The translations under genes were made by a program, and so were the position numbers. A model generated the notes under the pieces. It had not been told where the DNA came from, did not search any database, and was given only the letters and a program-made list of their open reading frames with translations. From Lobosporangium transversale (Eukaryota; Mortierellomycota; Mortierellomycetes; Mortierellales; Mortierellaceae), in assembly GCF_002105155.1 (NCBI RefSeq), contig NW_019029036.1:124001-188000 (forward strand): DNA of 64,000 bases, read 5' to 3'. How positions within the stretch are numbered: the first letter of the stretch is position 1; every line of letters begins with the position of its first letter. Positions 11,820-24,406 of this stretch are shown here, piece after piece.

Positions 11820-14000
11820 AGTGCCACAGCTTTTACTTCTCAACTGAGCTGTGAAACAAGTCCAACGCCTTCAAAGCGGTGTTAGCCTCGAGCGCCTCTA
11901 ACAATGCGAGAGCCTCTTTATCCCCAATTGAATTCTTTGTCAAGTTCAAAGTACTCAAAGTTGAATTAGTCTTCAATACATCTGAAAGGTCCAGAGCTCC
12001 TTCCCTCTCAATTGAGTTGAGTAGGACTAAAATGACCAAAGCAGTGTTACCCTTGAGTAATTCTGACAATACAATAGCCCCTTCGTTCCCAATTAAGTTG
12101 CTCTCCAAGCTCAAAACGCTCAAGGTCGTATTAGTCTTGAGTGCTTCTGACAGTCCTAGAGTTTCTTACTTTTCAATTGAGTCAAGAAACAAGATCGAAA
12201 TGATCAAAGTGGTGCTAGCCTTGAGTACCTCTGACAATGCAAAAGTTCTTTCAGTCCCAATTTTGTTGCCTCTCAGGTCCAATATGGTCAAAGCTGGAAT
12301 GGCCTTGAGTGGACTTACAAATACTCGAAATGCACTAGTCCCAATCTTTCGAGGCTGCAGCTCCATGAACAAGTTTTGAAGGTGTGATAATCTTCTGGGC
12401 TGTAAGTTGGATAGCTTTATGAGATCCAGAGACAGAACAATATGAATCGCCTTCATGCTGATGAGCTCTATAGCACAAACAAGTATTTCATATCATGGGT
12501 ATTGAGATTTTCCTGATAGTGCATTCTCGATACTCTCCGAGCCCGTATCGAAGAATTGATACACTTGGTTTCTTTAGTGCTTAAGCAAATACTTCAAGGT
12601 CAGTGTTGCTCCAATATCAGCCGAATGTGGTGTCCAACTTGTAAACACGCCTTGTACTGGTCAACGTATCGAATATTTCATCAACCCTGATTTTAGATCT
12701 TAATGTGATGCTCACTTTGCTAAGGTGCAATTCGTATTTACCGCCATTCATATTTACAGCATTTTTAAACGTCTTCTGTTCGTTTTCTCTATATGTCGAA
12801 CGATAGTGATCGAGACAGGTCCATTTGACGTGTCCTGTTTAGGCCGTGATCCTGTACAAGTTGACAAGCTTCCTATCTTCGTCGTTGATCCGGAGGAACC
12901 TGTCCAGCTGTCGAAGATCGGCTCCATCATAGTTATCGATTGTGTTAATGTTGTTCAAGCCTGGAGGTTTCATTGGAGGGTGCTTCTATATATTTGATTG
13001 AATAGTTGATACCGGCATCGACCAGATTTGGAACTGGTGTCAATTAAGCAGCCGCAAGCGTCTCCATTCACAACCTGAGACGCTATAAAGGATGGGTATA
13101 AACTTTCCATACTTGTGAAAGAACTCTATGCTAATTTGGATTTCATATCCTTCGTGGTTGGCAATGCGGATTTCGTTCTGACTGCTTTTGTTTGCATCTA
13201 CTGTATGTTATCCACATTCACATATGAAGTGAAGGCGAGACTTGTTCTTCAAGACATTCATTGAGCCCCGCTTGGTAGCATCGACTGACAAAATTAGAAT
13301 ACTTGTGTAGCTCAAAGCTCTGAACGAAGATAGCATTAGTCAGCCTTTGAAGGGTAGCAAGTCTGTTGAGGGCTTGGTGTTGCAGTCTAAGCATTTCTGA
13401 TTGTATTTTAAGCAATTCGCCATCCTTCTTTTTAGCTTCCTATTGCAGTTTAAGCCTCTCACCGCTCTTTTCTTTGGCCTCCAACGGCATCTCCAGACTC
13501 TAGTTAGAGTTCGTCTTCTCGGTTTATTCATTATGGCGAGTAATGAGGGATAATTGATAGGGGAGCCATGCTTGATAACCCCCGATAGGCTTAGCTTTGA
13601 TAACTTCCTTAAGAAATACAAACTGGTGACGGCGTTGCCGTTGCTGCACTGCACTACTTCTGTAATGACGTCCAGTGCCTTGCCAGGTTAGAGTGCTATA
13701 CGCGGAGGTTCGAATCTAATAGACTAAACCAAATGAATCCAAAAAAAAAAAAAAAAAAAAAAAAGATTTGTCCAGTTGAGTTCTAAGATCAATTAGAAAG
13801 ACACACTGGAGCATCATGATAAAATAAAAAAATTGCCTTTTGCCATTAGGGTCTAATAGAATGGAATTTGAATCTCACATCTGGAAACACGTTTTAGAGG
13901 TCTTGTAAATGCACAGGGCATGACAAGCTGTCATTACTTGCAGAAAGCAGTTCTGACACAAACTTCTTCAATGCTGTCGGTGTCAGCCTTTCGAAAGTGT
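11820..14000 (-). pseudogene. Decayed leucine-rich-repeat gene, second copy
   Basis: Segments match the gene at 47247-49852 in the same order on the minus strand. They are SIEEVCVRT (about 13960), coiled-coil and ALDRLA-like pieces (13218-13500), NLYRITA stop TGHVKWTCLDHYR (about 12790-12870), and LRR units such as LTILDLRGNKIG and STLNLTKNSIG (11833-12456). Multiple stops and frame changes separate the pieces. Where the other copy has lost a base, this copy keeps the ancestral frame before GHVKW, which helps show that both are damaged. Confidence 0.8.
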
Positions 14001-14483
14001 TTTGCTGAATGATGACATGAAAAGTTTCCGCTTTCATTTTGATGGGAGGTGCCGACCATTATTTTTGAATACCAGAGTTGCTCAACGGCAGTCTTTGGTT
14101 GAAAGTAAATCAGCCAACTCCAACTGTGGAGACGTGACGGCGAATCCTTTGACCCTGCCGGCTTCCATTTCTCACGCCTATTACCTCTTTGTCCCCTCAC
14201 TTCTTCTCGTCCCTTCCCTTCTTCTTCATCCAAAGTAGTACAAAAACCAATCCCAACTAAGGCTTTTATCAAACTCACAAGTATACCTCCGATCTTCGGC
14301 CTTCTCCATAAACGATGACGTAGGCTATAGCGGTATTGTTACAGGTCTCTTGAAATGCGTGCAAACTATTCTTGAGAAGTTACCAGTATTGGCTTCTCCG
14401 CGTTCAGGAAAGGAGCCTAAGCAAAGAAAAGAAAACCTAGCCAAGCACTGAGGATTACGGACGATGAACGGCATGCAATCGTC

Positions 14484-16990
14484 TTGGATGTGCTTTCCAT
14501 CCTTGCTCTCTCAGTAAGATCCCTCTTGGAGACATTCTTCCTATCGAAGGATTTACTTGTTAAGCCTAAGAGGAGGCATTTCTACGCGAGAGGAGAACTG
14601 ACAGCAATCTTCAAGATATGGCATGTGGCGTTCAGAGAAAAACATGGCCGCAGAGAGCTCCTTGATGTCGCCCTTGACTTTGTGCTGGAGAAAGAAAATA
14701 AAGAACTAAAAGAGATTATCAAGGGCAAGAGGTTCCGTATGCCAACAAAACGCGCGACTGCTACCCAAGCGGGCCGGGCCAGGCCAAACTGTATGTTCTA
14801 ATTAAAAGGTTTGCGATGAGTGCACCAACATTACACAAAAGCCTCTCAGTCTCTTACAATCTCAACGTTCAGACAAGCATGCTTCAACCACAGAGGTTAT
14901 GGTGTCTAAGATACTTGCATATTTTAGAAGTAATGAATGTACCTATATGCAATTGATCTCCGGTCTTTACCTTTCGGAAGGGGACTTCCCACAAGCAAAT
15001 TTCGCTGTCCATGGAAGTAGGGCTTTCCGTGCCAAATGGTTCCCTCTTCCGATGTTTAGGAACTTTATGCAAGCGCTCCCAAGAAACCGTTTGATTGGAA
15101 GTTTAGGGTTATGATACCTTGTTTACGGTAATATCAACTGGCGGTTCAGCCCTTAGGCAATTTTAATCGCCTCTTTTCAGGGATCACCGTATCGTTGATC
15201 ATCGTTAACACAGCGGCCGTGACCAAGGCTGTTTGAGATCCCTTGGAGCTTTTGACTGGGTAAGGCTTTATGCCTAATAATAAGAACTAGCAGCACCTGC
15301 ACTCTGCATATCAATATCATTTGATCAACGCTTTGAAGCAACAGGTCAGCACTATGTCAGATATATCATTACAAAAGCCAAAGGAGTTGCCGCCTCAAAA
15401 AGAGGCACATGTTCTCTCTTCCTGGGCCAGACATCTATTCAAGGAAGCCTTCAGGCCTTGGAGGCTATTATGCAAGAGGCGCTCAATCTGTCTCCTGAGT
15501 GGTTTAATGGTAAAAGGATATTTGTTGCAGGGGATCAGCACACTATACAGAAGATTCGGTCACTGCTATACTTGCATGCCTTTGATGTGGCCGCATACAG
15601 CTGCTTCGAATGGGTGATCTCAGTGTTACGGATTTTCACCTGCAAACGTTTTATGAGCAGTATTTCTTCGAAAATATTACGGTAATAGATGCACCCCTGG
15701 CTCCATAGTTTTTGGTCATGTACCGAGGCTTAGGGATGCACCGTAGGGGCGCTTTCATTTTATTCATAAAGTCAGAACATTATGTGGCAGTCGTGGTGGG
15801 GTCTTAATAAAAGGCTCCCGCCTGGCAACAATATTAAAAAGCAACTTTGAGTCTTGATTTACGGCCGCAAGATATCGCAGCGGAAATGTGTCTGCCTCGA
15901 GCGACCAGACCTCCATTCCACGGATGAGTTGCTTCGCCAAACTTTTGATGCATTTATCCTGAGAGGATCGGAGCTTGTAATCGGATGTGGGTACCTGAAA
16001 GAGGCAACAATAAGGCTCCCGAAAGAAGTGCAGGATGAAATCCTGGACGTCATGCTAGATCGCTTCATCAATAGGTTTCTTACAGCACTCAACTTCAACT
16101 AGCTAAACGGAAATCTCCAAAAGCGCAGCACTCTTTTTAGAGGGCATGCTGAACTGCATCGAGCATGCATCTGCTATCAAGGCTGGGGGTCCAGGTCGGG
16201 TGGAGATGGTCAAGTGAACTACTATCCATCTTCAAGCAGGATGAACGCGTAACTACGCAAATGACCTACTGCATCTACAAGGCAGTTTGGTTTACACATG
16301 GGATAAGGGCACCGTTGAAGCCGTCAGCGAATCATGCTTAGTGAATACGCCTTGTTGTATATTTCAATATACAAGATAATAACGGCCCAGCTATAAGATT
16401 AAGAAAAATACTAAAAACACACTAGGAACATACTAGGGGAATTCCTAAAATTAATACGCTAAGAAAAGTATAATAATAATAACGCGTCACTAGAGACGCG
16501 ACAAAACACCGACATGGTTCCTGAATAATCCCATGTCGCTTCTAGATAGATATGTAGTTACTTGGTACGAGTCTCTCTACCAGAAAATGAATAAATACCC
16601 CATGGATGTGGTGTGTGGACCCACATCTTATTCTCACTTATCTTAGCTTCCGATAACTACTGTCTAAATATTTTTCACGCCTGGCCAAGAGGGCGGATAG
16701 TTAGCGGCTAATTTGCACCAGGGACGCTGCAATTTACATTGCGAAGCAAAGCACAATGTTCCAAAGATACCCCAATGGGAAGAACAGGAACAAACCACAT
16801 TAACAAATATTTACACCTTGGGTAGGCTTCCAGAACGACTTGAAATGGACTGTGATGTCCCTACTGGAGGTACCAAATACGTCAAACACCAGAAAACGGC
16901 GATATCAATGAAACGTATAAAGTTATCATGGTTTACGAGGACGAAAAAGGATGTCTTACATCCATTATCCGAATCGGCGGCCCTTTACTG
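14484..16990 (+). pseudogene. DUF6589-type gene remnant, copy 1, split by solo LTR
   Basis: Scattered plus-strand pieces align with the minus-strand copy at 51593-54074. They are SLLETFFLSKDLLVK (14530), WFNGKR..VAGDQHT (15500), DLHSTDELLRQTFDAF (15910), ASAIKAGGPGR (16170), LVNTP just before the LTR at 16353, and PGQEGG..NLHQ and TGGTKYVKH after it (16682-16890). Numerous frameshifts and stops make it a pseudogene. GDQ-T and the FHLQM..TDELLRHTFDAM style blocks are what I recall of DUF6589 proteins, common in fungi and of unknown function. Confidence 0.7.
16353..16677 (+). mobile_element. Solo LTR (325 bp), 5 bp TSD CGCCT
   Basis: It starts TGTTGTATATTTC and ends AAATATTTTTCA, that is TG..CA, and is flanked by CGCCT on both sides (16348-16352 and 16678-16682). 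Its reverse complement is nearly identical to 52513-52837, same length. The TGTTG start is typical of Ty1/copia LTRs. No internal retrotransposon region remains, so it is a solo LTR left by recombination. It sits inside DUF6589 copy 1. Confidence 0.9.
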
Positions 16991-18650
16991 TTCCCTCCCT
17001 TTATAGGTTCTCCTTACTTCTTTGGGGGTTGGCTCCTTCGGACATGATGCTTTTTCTTCATATTACTCAAGTACGCTGTATAATTCTCGAACGAAAGAGA
17101 GATTACATAGTAAAGGATCGCTGTTCTTGATGGATAGTTCTTCTAAATTTGACACATGATTTGCTTCATTACTTAATCAAACTGTGCTCTACCGTCCCTT
17201 TGCCTTGCATTCATTCTACTGTGGACATATCCAGCACTCTCTCACCTCAAGAACAAGTGGCCTTTACTGATGTTGGCTCTCAACGATGCTCTATCAGATC
17301 GAAAACATATTGGTCAGCGGAAATGAAGAAATTGAAGGTGTGCAAACGTGGATATTTATATTTGAACAATAGTTGTCTGCTCAGATATAACTACGTAAAC
17401 ATTCAGGACATGTATCTTGTTTTTTCACTCCATTCCTGTAAACCTCGATGCTTGTAAGAGCAAAAGATTTTTCTAATATTTATGCAACAATTTTCTCTCC
17501 TTTCTATCTCATCTTACATCCCTATATCACTCTACTCATTTGGCTGTCTTTATAATTTTTGAAAGAATGATTATATTACTACTTTCTCTTTTTTTTTTTT
17601 GCATCGTGTGTCGTATTATTCAAAAAGATGAAGCCTCCAAAGTGGCATAGGGCAAATGAGAAGTACTGGATACTTGAAGCTTTTTTTTTGTTAGAAAAAA
17701 GAAGAGGAAAAGGACTTTTAGTTTCAAATTATACAGCGACGGCCATATAATAATCAGAATGAGAATAAGAATAACAATAATGCTTAATGATTAAAGAAAA
17801 ACTGCCAATGTATGCATAGAAAATGCTGAATATTATTCGTATTTTTTTTTTTTTTTTGCGGAAGAATGGCGATCCGAAAGTTTGATTCGTTAAAAGCCGA
17901 TGTCTTCGGTTTCTTTGTTTGCTCGAGTTCGATGGTATAAACCAGTATAGCTGAGAAGCCGTTCGTTTGACAACGCGCTGGAGTTAGAAGCACCAAAGAT
18001 ATTAGCCTCTTCTTTTCTTGGCAGATAAAAAAAAATATATGTATGATCTGTGTAACCTTTGAATCAGGGTTCAATCTTCGCCTGCTTCGAGATTTCGAAC
18101 CCTCTTGTATCATTGATGACTGGCTCCTTTAGAGCGTTCTTGAACCCTGAATGAGTGCCTGAGTGTTGGTCCGATTCCTGAGCTTTCTGAACAACTTGTT
18201 TGTAATTAAAACGCTCATTTGTCGATATTTATAATACATTCTTTTAATTTTTTTTTTTTGGTCTTGTGGATTTCAATGAAATGTTTGCTCCTTGCTCGGA
18301 TCCTCCTTTAAACACAAACAAGACCCTTCCATATATTTCATCAGCAATGCGTATTTGAGCCTTCGTTGGATGCGGCACATGTACTCCCCGATATGGCTCC
18401 CTGGCTCAATTGAAATTCGAGTAATGATTTCGGGCGGCCAAGCTTTTACAGTGACGTTGCTTTTTTGATTTTAACTTCATGGAAGCACAGACCAACATTG
18501 AACATTCCAGACCCTCCTTTCCGATACCCCTTGGACAATTTCTCATTTTACATTTTTGCGATATCCCCTCAGCTATTTTCTTTTTTATATTTATTTTCAT
18601 TTTCATTTTATTTTATCTTATTTTTTTACACATGCTCTCTCTCCTATTCA
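16991..18650. other. No gene recognised
   Basis: The small ORFs at 17149-17457 and 17784-18113 have no motif or conserved neighbour. Short T runs occur near 17590, 17840 and 18248. Confidence 0.4.
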
Positions 18651-18891
18651 ATGCTAACAGGGCAATCGAAATCGGTCCCGGGACTGATCTTGGTCTCATC
18701 CCTTACCAAAGGACTACAACTCGCCAGGTGAAAAAGAATAAGATCCTCCTTTTCCTTTATCCTTCTTTAGATTTTTCTCTATAGCCCCAGCATGGGACAC
18801 ATTTTCCCACTTAACACAAGAGCAGGCGGCAGGCAACGACTATACCGACATGGCTGTAGGCTTCAGGCCGCACCAGACGGTTATCACTTGC

Positions 18892-18905
18892 TTAAATATA
18901 AATAA
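18892..18905 (+). promoter_or_regulatory. TATA-like element of copy D
   Basis: TTAAATATAAATA lies about 160 bp before the start codon at 19054. Copies A and C have TATA-like stretches at comparable places, followed by conserved leader sequence (CCCAGAAA.TTTT..GTACGATCA in A and D). Confidence 0.5.
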
Positions 18906-19053
18906 AAACGGTCCTCTTCCCAGAAAGTTTTCTAGTACGATCATTCCCAGAGATATCACTCTTACGTTCACTTCTTTTGCTCTTTATCCCCTTCTCATCT
19001 CAAAGTTCCTTATTTTCTTATTGATTCAATTATTCTTTATTAGCACTGCCACA

Positions 19054-19293
19054 ATGAGATTCACTGTTGTTGCCCTAATTGCCGCTGCCATGACAAGCAT
19101 GGTGGTTCAAGCAAAATGGTGTCATTGCATAGCGCCAGACACTAGTCTCCTCTGTAACTCGAGATCAATTGAACACCCCAACAAGAAGATGGGAAAGTTG
19201 GTGCAGAATTGGTTAGGCTTATGGTATTGCGACGTTAGCATCTACCATGAGGAGTGGATTAGTCGATGCAGTTTTATACCTCTTTGTGTCTAG
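19054..19293 (+). CDS. Small secreted cysteine-rich protein, copy D
   Basis: A 79-residue protein begins MRFTVVALIAAAMTSM (signal peptide, cleavage near VQA/KW), then KWCHC, six cysteines, KLVQNWLGLWYCDV and a C-terminal PLCV. It is intact and closest to copy A. The ORF is open upstream to 18850, but the ATG at 19054 matches the family start and is preceded by the leader TTATTAGCACTGCCACA, shared with copy A. Flanks for roughly 400 bp upstream and 600 bp downstream resemble those of copies A-C in inverted orientation, so whole loci were duplicated. Confidence 0.8.
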   Translation: MRFTVVALIAAAMTSMVVQAKWCHCIAPDTSLLCNSRSIEHPNKKMGKLVQNWLGLWYCDVSIYHEEWISRCSFIPLCV

Positions 19294-19472
19294 CTCCGCA
19301 AGCTCTGGATGGACATGACGCTTTAGTGCCTGTAAGCTCGTTTACCCAACGCTACTTGAGAATATTCGCTTTTTGTGTGTATGTTTAAGCATTTGCTAAC
19401 CTAGTCTTAGTGGCCTTAACAATCAATAGCGCATGCGAGTATGAGCCTCGTCATGTCCAAGGACTCCGATGC

Positions 19473-19477
<5 letters not shown>

Positions 19478-19503
<26 letters not shown>
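19478..19503. repeat. (TA)n microsatellite
   Basis: A run of about 13 TA units just downstream of copy D. Confidence 0.8.
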
Positions 19504-20700
19504 TACAACCCGTCTTGATATGTTTAATAGAGGGAGATTCAATAAAATCTTTTCTATTATCAGTTCTTTGCGAAGGGGGAGTTCCCTTGGAAGAAAAGAA
19601 TGAAGCGTTTGACTGGAATAGCTATGATAAAGAAGCAAACACAGTCATATTCCGGCGCGTCCCAACTTCATCTGAGAGTACATGTACATCCCAGGCATTT
19701 AATGTGTATACAAATCATCGTACTGATCTGCAATACATTGGTGACAATGTTAGCAAAATACAATTTTCAATTATACCTTTACGGCTCGTTACGGATTTGA
19801 AATATTGGGGATCTTGTCTGGCGCATTTCCACGTCTATCCCTTGTTTTCAACAGAAAGCTGTAACTGATCGAGAAGAAACAGTAGGAGCATACAGTATAT
19901 GCATCTCCTAAAAAACAAAAAAAAAGTCCGCCGCGATATTGCCCCCAAGCGCGAGATATACGGCATTTAGTTCAAAAAAGCTTCGCCTGTCGTGGACAGC
20001 CTCTCATGATCCAAGCTCTCTCCAACACCTGATAGCTTCATGAGGAAGTCCTTCAACTGCCTTTTTGTGATTTTCTGCATTAATATGATATCCAAGCTTT
20101 TTGAACGACCCTATAACTTGCCATTGCCCTTTCCTGCCAGCATTCGTGTGCAATTTGTTCATGGCCCCATCCTCGATCATCGTTCTGTAGAGACGGCGAA
20201 CATCAATAGTTGGATGTGTAGTAATATTTCCCTCCTTTAACGAAGAGGGTCCTTCAAGCGCTGTGACACATACGACTGATGGCCAGTGTATTCATGGGCA
20301 CATTAGAGATATTTTAAACAAAGTCAAGTTAAAGCAACGCGAACCGGAGATCGCACCCTGCAGCAATGAGCCAGCAGAATATTTATAATGCCACACAGGG
20401 AAAGAGAGTAAATGAGTAAACACATGAAGGTGGCTAAAGTCTCGGGTCTTTTGCTTATCCCTAAAACTGTTCGATTATTTTTGAACTACTAAACCCATGT
20501 AAAAACAAAAAATATATATATATATTCAAGTTGAACTTTTTTGGGTGTGAAAGGCCGTAAAACAATTTCGTTTGCTGCTGAAACAAAGAGGGACATTGCA
20601 CTTTTCAGACATATTTGGGTTTTGTTGGCAGTGCCGTGTGATGTAGCCCCACTATTTTTTACTTCTTGGTATGCGGTCTAGGAACACTATACACATGCTG
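19504..20700. other. Copy D downstream flank, then nothing recognised
   Basis: 19680-19900 is similar to the reverse complement of about 9200-9340, the flank of broken copy B. The ORFs at 19515-19868 and 20040-20240 are not supported as genes. Confidence 0.45.
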
Positions 20701-20722
20701 CACGCTCTTCTCTCATTTCAGG

Positions 20723-21780
20723 TCAATGGCCATTATCCTCGAAGCGGCACTCAGGTAACTTGAAGTGTTTAGTTACTCTTTGACGCTGTGTCTTCTTGAC
20801 ACTTGAGCTCCGAGTCTTGGTAGTCTCACGGACAGAATTAATAAGATCCCAGATAAGCTTACGTCGGAACTCCCAATATGTGTGAGTGAAGCCCTCTTTT
20901 AGGCTGGTAATATAGGAGTTAACGATTGAAGTGTCCAACAACCAGAAAAAGAGCGGGAGCCAATTGCATCGTGAGGGTTGTTGGGTGTTGTAATATGATT
21001 TCAGTTGATTAGCAACATCGACCCCGTCCATGTGGTAGTTGTAGTCGTCAATGACCTTTAGGATAATAAGGTTTTTTCTCGAGAAGTTGCTAAAAACTCT
21101 CCGTACCTTTGAGACATTGGTACGCGTTTCCCTAGGACATCTGTTCCTCTCAATTCCCCACTCTGCGCCAAGAATCCCATGAATGGCTATAAGCATCCTT
21201 ATAGGCCTATTACCTTGGCAATAAACAACCAGAACATCCCCTACCACAGTCCCAGATCGAGTATGCAGATTCATACAACGAAAATATTTTGAAACCTTCA
21301 GGGGTAGGTTTATTCTTGATCCGAACTGTATGGCAGCTTCGTCCAGAGAACTGGATAATCATCCCATCAACGGAGCCATTGGAAGTTGGAGTGTATAATT
21401 TCTTGAAGGTATCTCTCACATGAGAAGTGATTCCAGTTTGTCGTAATACATAAGCGTCTCAATTTCGGGGTGACAAACATGAATATATCTCTTGATCTGC
21501 TCGTATCTTCAAAGTGTCATGTCCTTGTTCCACATTTGCTCGACTGAGGGCAAGTTGAGCAATCCAGCCCAAAAGCTTGTTTCTTGAGGTATCCCCCAAG
21601 CACGACCTGCAGCCTCTGTCATCTTTTTTTCTGCATAGCAGTTTGTTCTTGATACAATTGTGTCGAGTGTCTTATCGGGGAAAAAAAAGGCGGAAGATAC
21701 CAAGAGGAGATGGATTATCTGTGAACTCAAGAGGCAAACGGATGTAAGGTTTATGATATTGTCTCGACATTGGACTGAAA
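20723..21780 (-). pseudogene. PiggyBac-type (DDE_Tnp_1_7) transposase pseudogene
   Basis: Minus-strand pieces in order are IVSRTNCYAEKKM and WGIPQETSFWAGL (21509-21730), KRYIHVCHPE, VRDTFKKLYTPTSNGSVDGM with IIQFSGRS and IKNKPTPEGFKI (21210-21419), then VIDDYNYHMDGVDVANQL with FFWLLDTSIVNSYI (20723-21274). These match the piggyBac transposase layout, including the late N/D-Y-N..M-x-GVD block. The acidic residue expected after SVD is Gly here. Frame changes lie near 21420 and 21290 and stops near 21500, so it is dead. Confidence 0.75.
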
Positions 21781-22269
21781 TTCAGGGGGTGTAGGCAGAG
21801 TAAGCTGGGTTTTTCTTCGCTTGTTCGTGGCTCCAGTATAAGGGCATCGAGGTGTCATCGACGTCTTCTCTCTTTTTCAATACGTCGCCTAATATTCCGT
21901 AGTTGATCTTAGTCTAGTCTCTGAAATTTTGTTTTGGGTGTTGTGGGGTGTGGCTTACTGAAATTTTGAGAAGAAAACGCGTGCGACACAACTGTCCCTT
22001 TTTAGAAGTATCAGACAAATATTTACGTATAGGAAACAGCTGGTGGCAAAAAGCATGTAACGGCCAGATTGACAGCGACTGAAGTGAAGTATGCCAGTAT
22101 AAAGGGAGCAGATCTGTCGACATGGCTCCTTTTCGCTCTCTCTACATTAGTTCCCTCTAGTATCTTACTCACTTTTAGCTTTTATCACCCTCATTGCTCG
22201 TTTCTTTCCATTTGAAGCCCATACGACTGTATTTAATCCTTCCTTTCTCCTTCCCCACCAGTCAACTCC

Positions 22270-22840
22270 CTTTTTTGTCTATTAATCACACCAATTTGGA
22301 CAAAGTTTCATCCGTTTGCATTCTCGATGGAGAGCCTACTGCATTCCCAGTGGACATCAATTGGCAGAAGACTATCGACCATCTCAAGGATTCAATCGAG
22401 GTTAAGAAAAAAACACTTTTCAAGGCACCGACACCAATAAACTCATCCTTCATTAGGTCTTGGTTCCCGATGAAAGCACTCTCGTATGCAAAGATCCGGA
22501 GATCGTCCAAACTTTCGTAGGTACATTGCGTTTATTAAAGGAAAATAGAAATAGTAGCTGTCTACACGGTTTTGCGCTTGTGGGAGTCGAGACAATCAAG
22601 CGCCCTCTGCAAAGTCCTGGCAGCATACCGTACACAAATGAAACATCTATCACACCTGAAAGTCTCAAAGCAAGTGAGATTAATGATCTTCTTGATTAAT
22701 ACTCTATGGAAGAATCTGTCGATTTCGATCCCACCAGCATTGCTCAAGTTATTTCGAACATACCCTTGGTCACAAAGGCCTTGTTGGTACCTGCTGTCGA
22801 GCGCTTGCAGAAAAGGTGGTCAAACATCGGAATGAATTAA
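22270..22840 (+). pseudogene. Crinkler-type header protein, probably broken
   Basis: The frame at 22300-22440 reads VCILDGEPTAFPVDI then KTIDHLKDSIEVKKK, the ubiquitin-like header fold seen at the N-terminus of Crinkler (CRN) proteins. A second frame, from about 22455 to 22700, reads VLVPDESTLVCKDPE and continues to a stop after INDLLD; further coding-like sequence (VDFDPTSIAQVI..LLVPAVERL) follows to 22838. There is no in-frame ATG close to the header and the frame changes between pieces, so it is truncated or has introns I cannot place. The role of CRN headers (translocation) is inferred from the oomycete literature. Confidence 0.5.
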
Positions 22841-23234
22841 AGACGGAAAAGTGAGAGAAGTTTGCCTCTGTTGACTTATTGACCTTCATGAGAAAATGTG
22901 TAACTTATTCTCGCATTGTGCAATGCCTTCCAAGTCTTTAGCAGGCTCAACTTGGTGTTGTTGAGACTGCCCTTAGGCGAAGATCTACTAAAACTAAACG
23001 AGTAAGCTCCTTGGTATATTGATTTACTTGTTATCGGTAGTAGGTAGTCGATCATAAGAATTATGTGATTTGTGAGGATTAATCAGTGGGCAGGGATGAA
23101 AGAATAACCAACAAGCAAATGAATAAGTAAACCTTCCTGTTGTAACAAGCAAACCTTAAAGAAGCATTTGTGGAAACAAAAGTCGTCGATTTATCATTTC
23201 TCACGCGAAATACATTTTAATTCAAATTGAATAG

Positions 23235-24406
23235 ATATTGTCCTCGTCATTTGGTCATGTACATATTGTAAAAATATATTGAATGAATTGATGACCAAAA
23301 AGAGAAAAGATTGAATTGTCATCGAATACAAAAAATATATTGAAGGCTCTCTTTTTGCGCGTCACCAATTGAAATGGACTATGCCTCTAAGAGTTCGCTA
23401 TCTGCAAGGCTTTCTCCACATGCAGAGTCATATATATATATATACTGAGTATCATCTGACTTAAGCCACTTCAAATTGACACAACAAAGCTGACATTCCT
23501 TCTTTCATCTTTCTCTCATATGCTTATAATCAAATCCATGCCATCATCACGGAGCTTTTACACCTCTGTCTTGCAGTGAAACGTAAGTAATCACCACTAA
23601 ATGTTGCAATTGTTGAGTCTTTATAATACACAGGCTAATCTTTGGTTAAAACAAGCCCCAATTGGGTTTAAACAAGCTTTTAGCCAGCTGCAAATCTGTC
23701 ATGTCCGCTCTTTTCCGCAGCCTGGATATCAAGCTTGACAGTTGTCTGCACACCCGAAGGAACGCTTTCTATTTTTCTTCTCTTCTCCAAGCTTGAGCTC
23801 AGCAACAAAGTCGTCATTCTTTACATTAAATACTCCTGTATTCAATGTAGGAGTCCTTACCTCACAGTCGTGGCTATTGTAGGACGCTTTTTGTAAAGTC
23901 GTCATTCTTCACACTTGAATACTCCTGTATTCAATGTAGGAATCCTTACCTCACAGACGTGGCTATTGTAGGACCCTTTGTTGTTGTTCTTTTTCTTTTC
24001 TTCTTTTTCTTTTTTTTCTCTTATTTATTTTGCAAGCGCGCATCGGTGTACGTGGGACTATACCGTGTTTTCTTCCAGTCGTTGTTTGTTTCAAGACTTA
24101 AAGCGAGAAGTCGTATATCCTCAAGTACAGAGGTATTGAGGTGCCATCCTACAGCTGTATGATTATGCATGTGTGCATCTTCCAATATCCATATCGAATT
24201 GCTACTGGATTTTAATGGCTAATTTACTTTGTAAGATATAGGACCCTTAGAATCGTACATCTGCAGTAACAAGCGGCCCTCTGCGCACGCAATTTATATC
24301 CAGTGATCCTCATCACAGCCAGGAAGATCAGTGATAGACATAGGAACAAGTCGCTGGCCAAATCATATCATGACTCAGGATGCAGTAGTGAACATCTCAG
24401 ACAATA
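23235..24406 (+). repeat. Left inverted repeat arm
   Basis: It is complementary to 26837-28008. It contains two internal near-repeats of about 90 bp (around 23800-23890 and 23885-23975, GTCGTCATTCTT..ACTCCTGTATTCAATGT) and a short TATATATATATA tract near 23432. Confidence 0.9.

Noticed and set aside
13690..13720. GGTTCGAATCT resembling a tRNA T-arm
   Set aside because: No cloverleaf around it, and it lies in the LRR pseudogene where the other copy has coding sequence. No tRNA, rRNA or CRISPR array was found anywhere.
23959..24162. 67-codon ORF with a Phe-rich stretch, repeated at 27081-27284
   Set aside because: It occurs twice only because it lies in both inverted-repeat arms; the sequence is pyrimidine-tract translation, not a protein.
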